DNA of 64,000 nucleotides from Streptomyces fuscichromogenes (GCF_014645815.1 NZ_BMML01000014.1:1-64000); one strand, 5' to 3'; numbered from the stretch's first letter, positions 8,051-17,013 are shown. The notes: generated from the letters alone by a model not told the origin. Program-made: numbers and translations.

Positions 8051-9496
8051 TCAGCTATGAAGTTCCGATGAGCAAGATGTAGTGGGAAAGTAATAAACGT
8101 ATGTGGTGTGCAACGAAGTCCGGTCGAAGCCTGGCGACCTGCCCCCGCCACCGGTGATGACCTGCGAAGACGCATAAGTCGTCCGCACGTCTTCGGAGGT
8201 GTTCCGGCCGCTCGGGGTGGAGACGTTGGCGTAGGTCAGGGCCTGGCCCCACACCGTCCAGAGCACCCACGGGGTGTCCGAAAGTGTGCTGTGCCGGGCG
8301 GAACCGAGCGGAACGTAGAAGGACTCGGCCATCGCGCGGGGCCGGTCGTAGCGCTCCAGGCCCTGGTACCAGACCTGGGTCCAGGGCCTGCCCCGGAACG
8401 GCCGCCGGGGGGTGTCGCTGTAGTCGTCCACGCCCACCACGTCGACGTACCGCCCGCCCGGGTAGTAGTCACCGGGCTCCCGCGCGAAGGTGCCCTCCCA
8501 GGCGCCGGGCGCCCAGACGAAGATCAGGTTGTGCAGGCCGCAGCTGTTCACCAGGTAGTCGTACGTGACACGCCACAGCTTGCGGTAGGCGGCCGGATCC
8601 TGCCCGGCCCACCAGAAGCCGTGGCCCGGCCTGGCGTTCATCTCGTGGTACGGCCGCAGCAGGACCGGCACCCCGTGCTCCGCCAGGTAGCCCAGGTGGT
8701 CGGCGAGGAAGCCGAGGTCCAGCAGCAGGGCCCGGTGCTCGGCGGTGCCCTGGGTGACCACCCGGCCGAACCAGCCGCTGTCCTTGGCCGCGGGGGAGTT
8801 CTGGTACCGGGTCTCCTCGAAGCCCTTGACGGTGCTGCCCGGGTAGGGCTGGTGGAAGGAGAAGCCGACGATGCCCGCCGGGCCGCCCCCGTTGTCCGGC
8901 AGGCTCACCCGGGTCCCGGAGGCGCAGTCGAGATGCGTGCCCGAGGGGTGGTACGACCCGTCGGCCGGCCGGGGCAGCCCCGCCCACACCCCGAGCGCCA
9001 GGTCCACCGCGTCGTCGACGTACCCCCAGCGGTCGCGGCAGCTCGGCCACGAGGAGCGGGAGTACGAGCGCGGCTCGCCCACCGCCCACCCGGGCTGTCC
9101 GTACCCCGGCCCCAGGTCCAGCTCCACGAACCCCGGGAACCTGCCGGTGATGTCGTGGGCCTTCTTGTAGTAGTAGCCGGGCTGCTTGGTGCCCCGGTAG
9201 TCGCCGTACGACGCGTTGTAGCGCTCGTTGTGCAGCTCGACGTGCTGGCCGATGACCGTCCGGGTCGGCTCGCCGCGCCGTGCCCGGTTCTCCAGGCCGG
9301 CGAGCAGGGCGTAGACCCGGCGGGCGGCGGGGGTGGCGTGCGGGTCCCGGGCGCCCAGGTCCGCGGGCACCTGGCGCGGGCCGCCGCTTCCGGCGTCGTC
9401 GGCACCGCCGGGCCGGGTGGCCCACCAGGTCAGGGGGGCGAGCAGCGCCGCCGTCACCCCGGCCCCGACGAGCCGGACCCGCCCGCGCATCCGCAT
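8051..9496 (-). CDS. Secreted glycoside hydrolase family 26 protein (beta-mannanase-like)
   Basis: A predicted extracellular endo-glycosidase. The N-terminus is basic and then hydrophobic (VRLVGAGVTAALLAPLTW), a signal peptide or anchor. The catalytic domain carries the GH26 motif LLRPYHEMNARPG with the acid/base Glu285, then GFWWAG and FVWAPG. The nucleophile region is RAMAESFYV with Glu391. The length is 481 residues and the ATG has GAGGAA 7 bases upstream. It is 216 bp from the GT2 gene on the same strand. GH26 enzymes mostly cut beta-1,4-mannan, which hints at the polymer handled by this locus. The last 25 or so residues are unusually AT-rich in codons and look unrelated to the domain (see findings). 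Confidence 0.85.
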   Translation of the reverse strand: MRMRGRVRLVGAGVTAALLAPLTWWATRPGGADDAGSGGPRQVPADLGARDPHATPAARRVYALLAGLENRARRGEPTRTVIGQHVELHNERYNASYGDYRGTKQPGYYYKKAHDITGRFPGFVELDLGPGYGQPGWAVGEPRSYSRSSWPSCRDRWGYVDDAVDLALGVWAGLPRPADGSYHPSGTHLDCASGTRVSLPDNGGGPAGIVGFSFHQPYPGSTVKGFEETRYQNSPAAKDSGWFGRVVTQGTAEHRALLLDLGFLADHLGYLAEHGVPVLLRPYHEMNARPGHGFWWAGQDPAAYRKLWRVTYDYLVNSCGLHNLIFVWAPGAWEGTFAREPGDYYPGGRYVDVVGVDDYSDTPRRPFRGRPWTQVWYQGLERYDRPRAMAESFYVPLGSARHSTLSDTPWVLWTVWGQALTYANVSTPSGRNTSEDVRTTYASSQVITGGGGRSPGFDRTSLHTTYVYYFPTTSCSSELHS

Positions 9497-9587
9497 GTCC
9501 CGATTCCTCCCCGGCCCGCCCCGTGGATGCCGATTCTGCCCTGAAGCGGACGTGGCCTGCCGGGTCGTGCCTGCTGGGAGGGGGGGA

Positions 9588-10466
9588 TCAGCCCTGGGCC
9601 GCCGCCGAGGCCTGGGCCTCGCCGCGGCGCCGGATCTGGCGGAAGGTGAACTCCGCCAGGTCGTCGCCGGTCTGGAAGACCTTGGTGTCCTTGGTGGTGA
9701 CGTCCTTGCCGTTCAGGAAACCGGTGGTCGTGAAGTAGGCGTAGCGGCCGTACGAGTTCGTCGTCGTACGGCAGACCCCGGAGTCGCAGAAGGACTTCAC
9801 GCCGGAGCCGGCCAGGGCGGTCACGAAGCCCTTCTTGTCGGCCTCGGTCTTGGCCTTGCCCGCCTGTGCCTCGGTGTTGAAGACGGCCACGCCGACCGTC
9901 ACCGCGACGCCGTCCTTGAAGTAGGTGACCCGCAGCAGGCGCGTGCAGCCGTCCTTGTCCAGGACGTCCGGGAGGCTGCCCTTGGCGGCCGTGGCGCACT
10001 TCTTGGTGTCGGCCGTGGGGCCCTTCTTGTACACCGTCTCGCCCACGGTCAGCTGGGTGCCCGGGAAGAGGGTCTCGGCGCTCAGCGGTGCGGTGTCCTT
10101 CTGCACGCTGGCTATGAACTCCTCCGGGTCCAGCGGCGGCGGCGCGCTGGTCGGCGCGAACGACGGCACCGAGCCGGCCGTGTCACTGGGCAGCGAGGCG
10201 CTCGCCGGCAGGTTGGTGGGCGTGCCGGAGGCGTTGTCGTCGCCGTTCGCGGACACCACGGCCATGGCGACGGCGGTGCCGATCGCCAGCGTGGCGACCA
10301 CACCACCGCCGATGAGGAACACTCTGCGGCGCTTGTTCCGCGTTTCCGAGGCCTCGGCGAGCGACGCCCAGTCCGGAGTCTGACCGGTGCCGCTGCTCCA
10401 GGGCTGCTGAGACTGCGGTTTCCACGGATCCCACTGGGACTGAGGTCCCCCCTGCCCATAACTCAT
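9588..10466 (-). CDS. Membrane-anchored protein of unknown function
   Basis: No family is recognised. The 292-residue product starts with a Gln/Pro/Ser-rich cytoplasmic stretch (SYGQGGPQSQWDPWKPQSQ). A basic stop (NKRRR) precedes one membrane helix at about 50-72 (VFLIGGGVVATLAIGTAVAMAVV). A Thr/Pro/Ser linker and a roughly 170-residue extracytoplasmic domain with four cysteines (CATA, DGCTR, SFCDSGVC) follow. The layout resembles the single-pass proteins that accompany Streptomyces kinases, but there is no kinase domain. An ATG three codons upstream (10475) is an alternative start; neither has a convincing ribosome-binding site. It is divergent from rplM. Confidence 0.7.
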   Translation of the reverse strand: MSYGQGGPQSQWDPWKPQSQQPWSSGTGQTPDWASLAEASETRNKRRRVFLIGGGVVATLAIGTAVAMAVVSANGDDNASGTPTNLPASASLPSDTAGSVPSFAPTSAPPPLDPEEFIASVQKDTAPLSAETLFPGTQLTVGETVYKKGPTADTKKCATAAKGSLPDVLDKDGCTRLLRVTYFKDGVAVTVGVAVFNTEAQAGKAKTEADKKGFVTALAGSGVKSFCDSGVCRTTTNSYGRYAYFTTTGFLNGKDVTTKDTKVFQTGDDLAEFTFRQIRRRGEAQASAAAQG

Positions 10467-10625
10467 GGGGCGCATCTTAGACGGGGGCCGGGGGGTACCG
10501 GTGCGACTGTACGAACGGTGATAGGGGACCTTTGCGGGCAGGACGGCGCATCCCGGTGCGGCCGTGTGCCGAGGATTTCCGCCGCGGTCGACGACGGCTC
10601 GCCCCGATGCCCTCGGGAGCTCGTT

Positions 10626-10655
10626 TTGACCCTTCCGGGGCCGCCCCGGTAGGCT
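10626..10655 (+). promoter_or_regulatory. Predicted vegetative promoter of rplM-rpsI with long leader
   Basis: TTGACC (10626-10631), an 18-bp spacer and TAGGCT (10650-10655) fit a principal-sigma promoter. Transcription from about 10662 would give a leader of roughly 170 nt before rplM. The 370-bp gap between 10466 and 10836 shows no other gene. The leader could hold a ribosomal-protein autoregulatory structure, but none was recognised. Confidence 0.55.
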
Positions 10656-10835
10656 TGCTCTTCGTTGTGTATTGGCTCGCTCATTCTCACGGGAGTGGCC
10701 TCTACCTAGGTTCCCTGGAGCAGTTACCAGTGGGCGGCATACGGGCATCGTTCCCGGCATTGTCGTCCCCAGCTGCACGATCGCTTCAGTGATGCCATGT
10801 GTCAGCACCCATCCACTGAAGAAGAAGGCTGCGAA

Positions 10836-11279
10836 GTGCGTACGTACAGCCCCAAGCCCGGCGATGTGACTCGCCAGTGGCATGTCATTGACGCTCAGGA
10901 CGTCGTCCTGGGCCGTCTCGCCACCACTGCCGCGTCCCTTCTCCGCGGCAAGCACAAGCCGATCTACGCCCCCCACGTCGACACCGGTGACTTCGTCATC
11001 ATCATCAACGCGGACAAGGTGCACCTGTCCGGCAACAAGCGGACCCAGAAGATGGCGTACCGCCACTCCGGCTACCCGGGTGGTCTGCGCTCCGTCCGCT
11101 ACGACGAGCTGCTGGACAAGAACCCCGAGAAAGCCATCGAGAAGGCCGTCAAGGGCATGCTCCCCAAGAACACGCTGGGCCGTCAGATGCTCTCGAAGCT
11201 GAAGGTCTACAAGGGTGACGTGCACCCCCACGCTGCGCAGCAGCCGGTGCCGTTCGAGATCACCCAGGTCGCGCAGTAG
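10836..11279 (+). CDS. rplM: 50S ribosomal protein L13
   Basis: A primary-binding protein of the 23S rRNA. It begins VRTYSPKPGDVTRQWHVIDA and contains DVVLGRLATTAASLLRGKHK and the conserved HSGYPGGLR and MLPKNTLGRQML motifs. The GTG start at 10836 gives 147 residues, the family length, with AAGAAGG about 8 bases upstream; the upstream in-frame extension has no homology. rpsI follows after 42 bp, the universal L13-S9 pair. Confidence 0.98.
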   Translation: MRTYSPKPGDVTRQWHVIDAQDVVLGRLATTAASLLRGKHKPIYAPHVDTGDFVIIINADKVHLSGNKRTQKMAYRHSGYPGGLRSVRYDELLDKNPEKAIEKAVKGMLPKNTLGRQMLSKLKVYKGDVHPHAAQQPVPFEITQVAQ

Positions 11280-11321
11280 TTCCGGCCACCCCCTAAGACT
11301 GAAGAGAATCTGAGGAGCATC

Positions 11322-11834
11322 GTGGCCGAGACCACTGCCGAGCAGCCGCTCGAAGAGCTTGACATCGACAGCTACACCACGGAGTCGGACGTCCCCGTCG
11401 AGGGCGAGTACACCTCCGAGTCCCTCGCGTCCCGCTTCGGCGACCCGCAGCCGGCCGCCGGCCTGGGCCGTCGCAAGAACGCCATCGCCCGCGTCCGGAT
11501 CGTCCCGGGCACCGGCAAGTGGAAGATCAACGGTCGCACCCTTGAGGACTACTTCCCCAACAAGGTGCACCAGCAGGAAGTCAACGAGCCCTTCAAGGTG
11601 CTGGAGCTCGAAGGCCGTTACGACGTCGTCGCCCGCATCGCGGGTGGCGGTGTCTCCGGTCAGGCCGGTGCGCTCCGTCTCGGTGTCGCCCGTGCGCTGA
11701 ACGAGGCCGACGTCGACAACAACCGCGGCCCGCTCAAGAAGGCCGGCTTCCTCAAGCGCGACGACCGTGCGGTCGAGCGCAAGAAGGCCGGTCTGAAGAA
11801 GGCCCGCAAGGCCCCGCAGTACAGCAAGCGCTAA
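11322..11834 (+). CDS. rpsI: 30S ribosomal protein S9
   Basis: A small-subunit protein whose C-terminal tail contacts P-site tRNA. The first 40-45 residues are an acidic extension (EEPLEELDIDS-like) common in actinobacteria. The S9 core then runs from GLGRRKNAIARVRIVPGTG through GGGVSGQAGALRLGVARAL to the basic end KKARKAPQYSKR. The protein is 170 residues. The GTG start is preceded by TGAGGAG at good spacing. It is in an operon with rplM and followed by a strong terminator. Confidence 0.98.
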   Translation: MAETTAEQPLEELDIDSYTTESDVPVEGEYTSESLASRFGDPQPAAGLGRRKNAIARVRIVPGTGKWKINGRTLEDYFPNKVHQQEVNEPFKVLELEGRYDVVARIAGGGVSGQAGALRLGVARALNEADVDNNRGPLKKAGFLKRDDRAVERKKAGLKKARKAPQYSKR

Positions 11835-11858
11835 TCACCAGCTGCCTGCACGTACTCC

Positions 11859-11899
11859 GAACGCCCCGGCGGCACGCCACATGTGCCGTCGGGGCGTTC
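11859..11899 (+). terminator. Rho-independent-type terminator after rpsI
   Basis: Seventeen-base arms GAACGCCCCGGCGGCAC and GTGCCGTCGGGGCGTTC, with one internal mismatch pair, enclose a 7-base loop and are followed by GTTTA. It closes the rplM-rpsI unit and separates it from glmM. Confidence 0.85.
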
Positions 11900-12014
11900 G
11901 TTTATCCCGGTCAAGGGCGTATAACGACACAAGACGCTCAAAGGCTGGTGTGATCGCATGACTAAGCGCCTGCCATCATTCCCTGGCAGCAAGGACGCTT
12001 CTTCAGGAGGACAA

Positions 12015-13373
12015 GTGGGACGACTCTTCGGCACGGACGGCGTGCGCGGTGTCGCCAACGCGGACCTGACCGCCGAGATGGTGCTCGGTCTGTCCGTCGC
12101 GGCGGCGCACGTGCTGGCCGAGGCGGGCACCTTCGAGGGCCACCGGCCGACGGCGGTCGTCGGACGGGATCCACGCGCGTCCGGGGAGTTCCTGGAGGCG
12201 GCCGTGGTCGCGGGCCTGGCCAGCGCCGGCGTCGACGTCCTGACCGTGGGAGTCCTCCCGACACCGGCCGTCGCGTTCCTGACCGGCGCGCTCGGCGCCG
12301 ACCTCGGTGTCATGCTCTCCGCCAGCCACAACGCCATGCCCGACAACGGCATCAAGTTCCTCGCCCGTGGCGGCCACAAGCTCGACGACGAGCTGGAGGA
12401 CCGGATCGAGGCGGTGTACGACTCCCACCGGCACGGCGAGCCCTGGGAGCGGCCCACCGGCGCGGGCGTCGGCCGGGTCCGGCCGTACGACGAGGGCTTC
12501 GAGCAGTACGTCACCCATCTCCTCGGCGTGCTCCCGAACCGGCTCGACGGACTGAAGATCGTCCTGGACGAGGCACACGGCGCGGCCGCGGGGGTCTCGC
12601 CGGAGGTGTTCCGCCGGGCCGGTGCCGAGATCGTCACCATCGGCGCGGAGCCGGACGGGCTCAACATCAACGACGGTTACGGCTCGACGCACCTCGGTCC
12701 GCTGAAGGCCGCGGTCGTCGAGCACGGGGCCGCCTTCGGTATCGCCCACGACGGGGACGCGGACCGGTGCCTGGCCGTCGACCACGCCGGCGAGGAGATC
12801 GACGGCGACCAGATCATGGCCGTACTCGCCCTCGGCATGCGGGAGCGGGGCGAGCTGCGCGCCGACACCGTCGTCGCCACCGTCATGTCCAACCTCGGCT
12901 TCAAGCTGGCGCTGGAGCGGGAGGGGCTGCACCTGGTGCAGACCGCGGTCGGCGACCGGTACGTCCTGGAGGAGATGAAGGAGCACGGCTATGCCCTCGG
13001 CGGCGAGCAGTCCGGCCACGTCATCATCCTCGACCACGCGACGACCGGTGACGGCACGCTGACCGGGCTGCTGCTGGCGGCGCGGGTCGCGCAGACCGGG
13101 ACGTCCCTGCGGGAGCTGGCGGGCGTGATGGAGCGGCTGCCGCAGGTGCTGATCAATGTGCCCGACGTGGACCGGACGCGGGTGAAGACGTCCGGGGACC
13201 TGGCGGCGGCCGTGGCCGAGGCGGAGCGGGAGCTGGGGGAGACGGGGCGGGTCCTGCTTCGCCCTTCGGGGACCGAGCCGTTGGTGCGGGTGATGGTGGA
13301 GGCGGCCGACATCGAGCAGGCGCGGTCGGTGGCGGGGCGGTTGGCGGACGCCGTCAAGTCTGCTTTGGGGTAA
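12015..13373 (+). CDS. glmM: Phosphoglucosamine mutase
   Basis: Interconverts glucosamine-6-phosphate and glucosamine-1-phosphate on the path to UDP-GlcNAc and peptidoglycan. It begins VGRLFGTDGVRGVAN. The phosphoserine loop LSASHNAMPDNG is present with active Ser104, the metal loop is DGDADRC, and GEQSGH and the C-terminal phosphate-binding RPSGTEPLVRVMVEA are intact. The length is 452 residues. The GTG at 12015 has a perfect AGGAGG 5 bases upstream, which decides the start over in-frame codons further upstream. GlmS, the preceding step, is encoded 1.3 kb downstream. Confidence 0.97.
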   Translation: MGRLFGTDGVRGVANADLTAEMVLGLSVAAAHVLAEAGTFEGHRPTAVVGRDPRASGEFLEAAVVAGLASAGVDVLTVGVLPTPAVAFLTGALGADLGVMLSASHNAMPDNGIKFLARGGHKLDDELEDRIEAVYDSHRHGEPWERPTGAGVGRVRPYDEGFEQYVTHLLGVLPNRLDGLKIVLDEAHGAAAGVSPEVFRRAGAEIVTIGAEPDGLNINDGYGSTHLGPLKAAVVEHGAAFGIAHDGDADRCLAVDHAGEEIDGDQIMAVLALGMRERGELRADTVVATVMSNLGFKLALEREGLHLVQTAVGDRYVLEEMKEHGYALGGEQSGHVIILDHATTGDGTLTGLLLAARVAQTGTSLRELAGVMERLPQVLINVPDVDRTRVKTSGDLAAAVAEAERELGETGRVLLRPSGTEPLVRVMVEAADIEQARSVAGRLADAVKSALG

Positions 13374-13465
13374 CGCCGTTCCGGGTTCGGGGTGCCGGGG
13401 GATGTGCGTCGCGGGCTCACGGTTCGTCGTGGCTTCTCGCGCCCGCGCGGCGGCAGCCGCATATC

Positions 13466-13496
13466 TGCACAGCCCCGCGCCCCTGACGGGGCGCTT
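13466..13496 (+). repeat. Interspersed GC-rich element, copy c
   Basis: Variant CACAGCCCCGCGCCCC followed by hairpin GCGCCCC-TGAC-GGGGCGC. It lies between the convergent 3' ends of glmM and coaA and could terminate either transcript. Confidence 0.6.
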
Positions 13497-13510
13497 GGGT
13501 GACCGGGGCT

Positions 13511-14500
13511 TCACAGCTTCCGCAGCCTCAGGCGCTGCACCTTGTGGTCCGGGCCCTTTCTGACGACCAGGGTGGCGCGGCCTCGGGTGGGGGCGATGTT
13601 CTCCACCAGGTTGGGCTTGTTGATGGTCCGCCAGAGGCCGCGGGCGTAGTCGACGGCGTCGTCCTCGGAGACCTGGGTGTACTTCCTGAAGTACGAGTCC
13701 GGGTTCTGGAAGGCGGTCGCGCGCAGTTTGCGGAACCGGTTGAGGTACCAGCGCTCGATGTCCTCGGTGCTCGCGTCGACGTACACGCTGAAGTCGAAGT
13801 AGTCGGCGAGACCGACCCGGGTGCGGCCGTCCTGCCCGGGGAGCGCGGGCTGGAGCACGTTGAGGCCCTCGACGATCAGGATGTCCGGGCGGCGGACCGT
13901 GAGCCTGCGGTCCGGGACGATGTCGTAGATGAGGTGGGAGTAGACGGGGGCGGTGACCTCGTCCTTGCCTGCCTTGATGTCGGCGACGAAGCGGGTCAGG
14001 GCCCGGCGGTCGTACGACTCGGGGAACCCCTTGCGGGACATCAGGCCGCGGGTTTCGAGCTCCCTGGTCGGCAGCAGGAAGCCGTCCGTCGTCACCAGCT
14101 CGACGCGGGGGTGCTCGGGCCAGCGGGACAGCAGGGCCTGGAGGAGCCGGGCGACGGTGGACTTCCCGACGGCCACCGAGCCGGCGACGCCTATCACGAA
14201 CGGGGTGCCGGACTGGGAGCCCTGTTCGCCGAGGAAGGTGTTCAGCGCGCCTCTGAGGCCGTCGGTGGCACCGACGTACAGGTTGAGCAGCCGCGACAGC
14301 GGGAGGTAGATGTCCCGCACCTCGTCGAGGTCGATGACGTCACCGAGGCCACGCAGCTTCTCGACCTCCTCGGCGGTGAGCGGCAGCGGCGTCTTGTCGC
14401 GCAGCGCGCTCCACTCGGCACGGGTGAGGTCGACGTAGGGAGTCGCCTCCGGCTTGTGCCGGTGGGCGCTCCGGGAGATCGGGGAGACCGGAGAGATCAC
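13511..14500 (-). CDS. coaA: Type I pantothenate kinase
   Basis: Phosphorylates pantothenate, the first committed step of coenzyme A synthesis. The P-loop GVAGSVAVGKST lies at about 104-115. The type I family motifs VTTDGFLLPTREL, KGFPESYDRRALTRF and DILIVEGLNVLQ follow, with the DFSVYVDA and YLNRF region after them. The length is 329 residues against about 316 in E. coli. The start is GTG at 14500 with only a weak upstream GGAA. An ATG at 14507 is out of frame. It is divergent from glmS. The gene is on the strand opposite its neighbours, a known Streptomyces arrangement. Confidence 0.96.
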   Translation of the reverse strand: MISPVSPISRSAHRHKPEATPYVDLTRAEWSALRDKTPLPLTAEEVEKLRGLGDVIDLDEVRDIYLPLSRLLNLYVGATDGLRGALNTFLGEQGSQSGTPFVIGVAGSVAVGKSTVARLLQALLSRWPEHPRVELVTTDGFLLPTRELETRGLMSRKGFPESYDRRALTRFVADIKAGKDEVTAPVYSHLIYDIVPDRRLTVRRPDILIVEGLNVLQPALPGQDGRTRVGLADYFDFSVYVDASTEDIERWYLNRFRKLRATAFQNPDSYFRKYTQVSEDDAVDYARGLWRTINKPNLVENIAPTRGRATLVVRKGPDHKVQRLRLRKL

Positions 14501-14674
14501 ATTCCATTGTTAACGGAGTTTGAACGGGGTGGGGGGTGGGGTCGGTCACGTGGGGCATCCGGCGGCGGCTCGGGCCGTCCGGGCGGGCCGTCCGGCTTCG
14601 AATGGCGGTTTAATTTCCGATTCCGGGCACGCTGAGCCGTGTTCGGGCAGGGGATGGCACCTAGGCTGCCGCTC

Positions 14675-16522
14675 ATGTGTGGAATCGTGGGATACGTGGG
14701 GGCGCAGTCGGCGCTCGATGTGGTGGTAGCCGGGCTCAAGCGGCTGGAGTACCGGGGGTACGACTCGGCGGGCGTCGCCGTGCTCGCGGACGGCGGGCTG
14801 GCCTCGGCGAAGAAGGCCGGGAAACTGCTGAACCTGGAGAAGGAGCTGACGGAGCGGCCGCTGCCGACCGGCGCCACCGGCATCGGACACACCCGCTGGG
14901 CCACGCACGGCGGGCCGACGGACGCCAACGCGCATCCGCACCTCGACAACGCGGGCCGGGTCGCCGTCGTCCACAACGGGATCATCGAGAACTTCGCCGC
15001 GCTGCGCGGTGAGTTGGCGGAGCGCGGACACGACCTCGCGTCCGAGACGGACACCGAGGTGGTCGCGCACCTGCTCGTGGAGGAGTTCTCCGGCACCGCC
15101 GATCTCGCCGAGGCGATGCGCCTGGTGTGCCGGCGGCTGGAGGGCGCGTTCACGCTGGTCGCGGTGCACGCCGACGACCCCGACGTGGTCGTGGGCGCGC
15201 GCCGGAACTCCCCGCTGGTGGTGGGCGTCGGAGAGGGCGAGGCCTTTCTCGCCTCGGACGTCGCCGCGTTCATCGCCCACACGCGGTCGGCGATCGAGCT
15301 GGGCCAGGACCAGGTGGTGGAGCTGCGCCGGGACGGCGTGACGGTGACGGGCTTCGACGGCGCCCCGGCGGACGTCCGCCCGTACCACGTCGACTGGGAC
15401 GCGTCGGCGGCGGAGAAGGGGGGGTATGACTACTTCATGCTCAAGGAGATCGCCGAGCAGCCCAAGGCGGTCGCCGACACGCTCCTGGGCCGCATCGACG
15501 CGAACGGCTCGCTGACGCTGGACGAGGTCCGGATCGGCGCCGCCGAACTCCGGGAGATCGACAAGGTCGTCATCGTCGCGTGCGGTACGGCCTTCCACGC
15601 CGGCCTGATCGCCAAGTACGCCATCGAGCACTGGACGCGGATCCCGTGCGAGGTGGAGCTGGCGAGCGAGTTCCGCTACCGGGACCCGATCCTGGACTCG
15701 CGCTCGCTCGTCATCGCCATCTCGCAGTCCGGCGAGACCATGGACACCCTGATGGCGCTGCGGCACGCCCGGGAACAGGGCTCGAAGGTGCTCGCCATCT
15801 GCAACACCAACGGCTCGACGATCCCGCGGGAGTCGGACGCGGTGCTCTACACCCATGCCGGGCCGGAGGTCGCGGTCGCCTCGACGAAGGCGTTCCTGAC
15901 CCAGTTGGTGGCCTGCTACCTGGTGGCGCTGTACCTGGGCCAGGTGCGGGGCACCAAGTGGGGCGACGAGATCAGTGCGGTGATCCGGGACCTCTCGCAC
16001 ATCTCCGGCGAGGTCGAGCGGGTGCTGGAGACCATGGAACCGGTACGGGCACTGGCCCGCTCCCTCGCCGACAAGAAGACGGTGCTGTTCCTCGGCCGGC
16101 ACGTCGGCTACCCGGTCGCCCTCGAAGGCGCCCTGAAGCTCAAGGAGTTGGCGTACATGCACGCCGAGGGCTTCGCGGCGGGCGAGCTGAAGCACGGGCC
16201 GATCGCGCTGATCGAGGAGGACCTGCCGGTGGTCGTCGTGGTCCCGTCCCCGCGCGGCCGGTCCGTCCTGCACGACAAGATCGTCTCCAACATCCAGGAG
16301 ATCCGGGCCCGGGGCGCCCGCACCATCGTGATCGCGGAGGAGGGCGACGAGGCGGTCGTCCCCTACGCCGACCACCTGATCCGCATCCCGGCCACCCCGA
16401 CCCTCCTCCAGCCCCTCGTCGCGACGGTCCCGCTCCAGGTGTTCGCCTGCGAACTGGCCACCGCCCGGGGCAACGAGGTGGACCAGCCGCGCAACCTCGC
16501 CAAGTCGGTCACCGTGGAGTGA
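14675..16522 (+). CDS. glmS: Glutamine--fructose-6-phosphate aminotransferase (isomerizing)
   Basis: Makes glucosamine-6-phosphate from fructose-6-phosphate and glutamine, the entry to amino-sugar and cell-wall synthesis. The N-terminal Ntn glutaminase domain starts MCGIVGYVG, with Cys2 as nucleophile, and has RLEYRGYDSAG and HTRWATHG. Two SIS isomerase domains follow, with ACGTAFHAGL, SQSGETMDTL and ELKHGPIALI. The end PRNLAKSVTVE is canonical. The length is 615 residues. The 5' region shows no glmS ribozyme, as expected in actinobacteria. acpS follows after 16 bp. Confidence 0.97.
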   Translation: MCGIVGYVGAQSALDVVVAGLKRLEYRGYDSAGVAVLADGGLASAKKAGKLLNLEKELTERPLPTGATGIGHTRWATHGGPTDANAHPHLDNAGRVAVVHNGIIENFAALRGELAERGHDLASETDTEVVAHLLVEEFSGTADLAEAMRLVCRRLEGAFTLVAVHADDPDVVVGARRNSPLVVGVGEGEAFLASDVAAFIAHTRSAIELGQDQVVELRRDGVTVTGFDGAPADVRPYHVDWDASAAEKGGYDYFMLKEIAEQPKAVADTLLGRIDANGSLTLDEVRIGAAELREIDKVVIVACGTAFHAGLIAKYAIEHWTRIPCEVELASEFRYRDPILDSRSLVIAISQSGETMDTLMALRHAREQGSKVLAICNTNGSTIPRESDAVLYTHAGPEVAVASTKAFLTQLVACYLVALYLGQVRGTKWGDEISAVIRDLSHISGEVERVLETMEPVRALARSLADKKTVLFLGRHVGYPVALEGALKLKELAYMHAEGFAAGELKHGPIALIEEDLPVVVVVPSPRGRSVLHDKIVSNIQEIRARGARTIVIAEEGDEAVVPYADHLIRIPATPTLLQPLVATVPLQVFACELATARGNEVDQPRNLAKSVTVE

Positions 16523-16538
16523 CCTTAGGGTGCTGACC

Positions 16539-16910
16539 ATGAGCATCATCGGGGTCGGTATCGACGTCGCCGAGATCGACCGGTTCCGGGAGTCGCTGCA
16601 GCGGACTCCCGGGCTGGCCGGGCGGCTTTTCGTGGAGCGGGAGTTGTTCCTGCCGAGTGGCGAGCGGCGCGGTGTCGCCTCGCTCGCCGCGCGGTTCGCG
16701 GCGAAGGAGGCACTGGCCAAGGCGCTGGGCGCGCCGCCCGGACTGCTCTGGACGGACGCCGAGGTGTTCATCGAGGACAGCGGGCGGCCACGGCTGCGGG
16801 TGCAGGGCAGCGTGGCCGCGTGCGCGGCGGAACTCGGCGTGCGGTCGTGGCATGTGTCGCTCAGTCACGACGCGGGGGTGGCGTCGGCGGTGGTGATCGC
16901 GGAGGGGTGA
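16539..16910 (+). CDS. acpS: Holo-[acyl-carrier-protein] synthase
   Basis: Transfers 4'-phosphopantetheine from CoA to the serine of acyl carrier proteins. It begins MSIIGVGIDVAEIDRF, with Asp9 of GIDVAEI as a Mg ligand. FAAKEALAKALG carries the second acidic ligand, and WHVSLSHDAGVASA closes the fold. The length is 123 residues. The ATG at 16539 is preferred over an in-frame GTG at 16530 because only the ATG leaves room for an upstream TTAGGG site. It is 16 bp downstream of glmS and likely co-transcribed. Confidence 0.95.
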   Translation: MSIIGVGIDVAEIDRFRESLQRTPGLAGRLFVERELFLPSGERRGVASLAARFAAKEALAKALGAPPGLLWTDAEVFIEDSGRPRLRVQGSVAACAAELGVRSWHVSLSHDAGVASAVVIAEG

Positions 16911-17013
16911 CGCGCGGGGGCGTGGGGGGCCGAGGGCGCTGCGGGGCGGGCCGACGGGTGGTCCGGGGCGGCGGCCGGATGCGCGTACCGGCGGTTGCGG
17001 GGAGACTCGGGGC

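Noticed and set aside
14500..14675. glmS ribozyme or G-quadruplex in the coaA-glmS gap
   Set aside because: No ribozyme core is visible and the family is not expected in actinobacteria. The G-rich stretch at 14526-14541 has only three clear runs.
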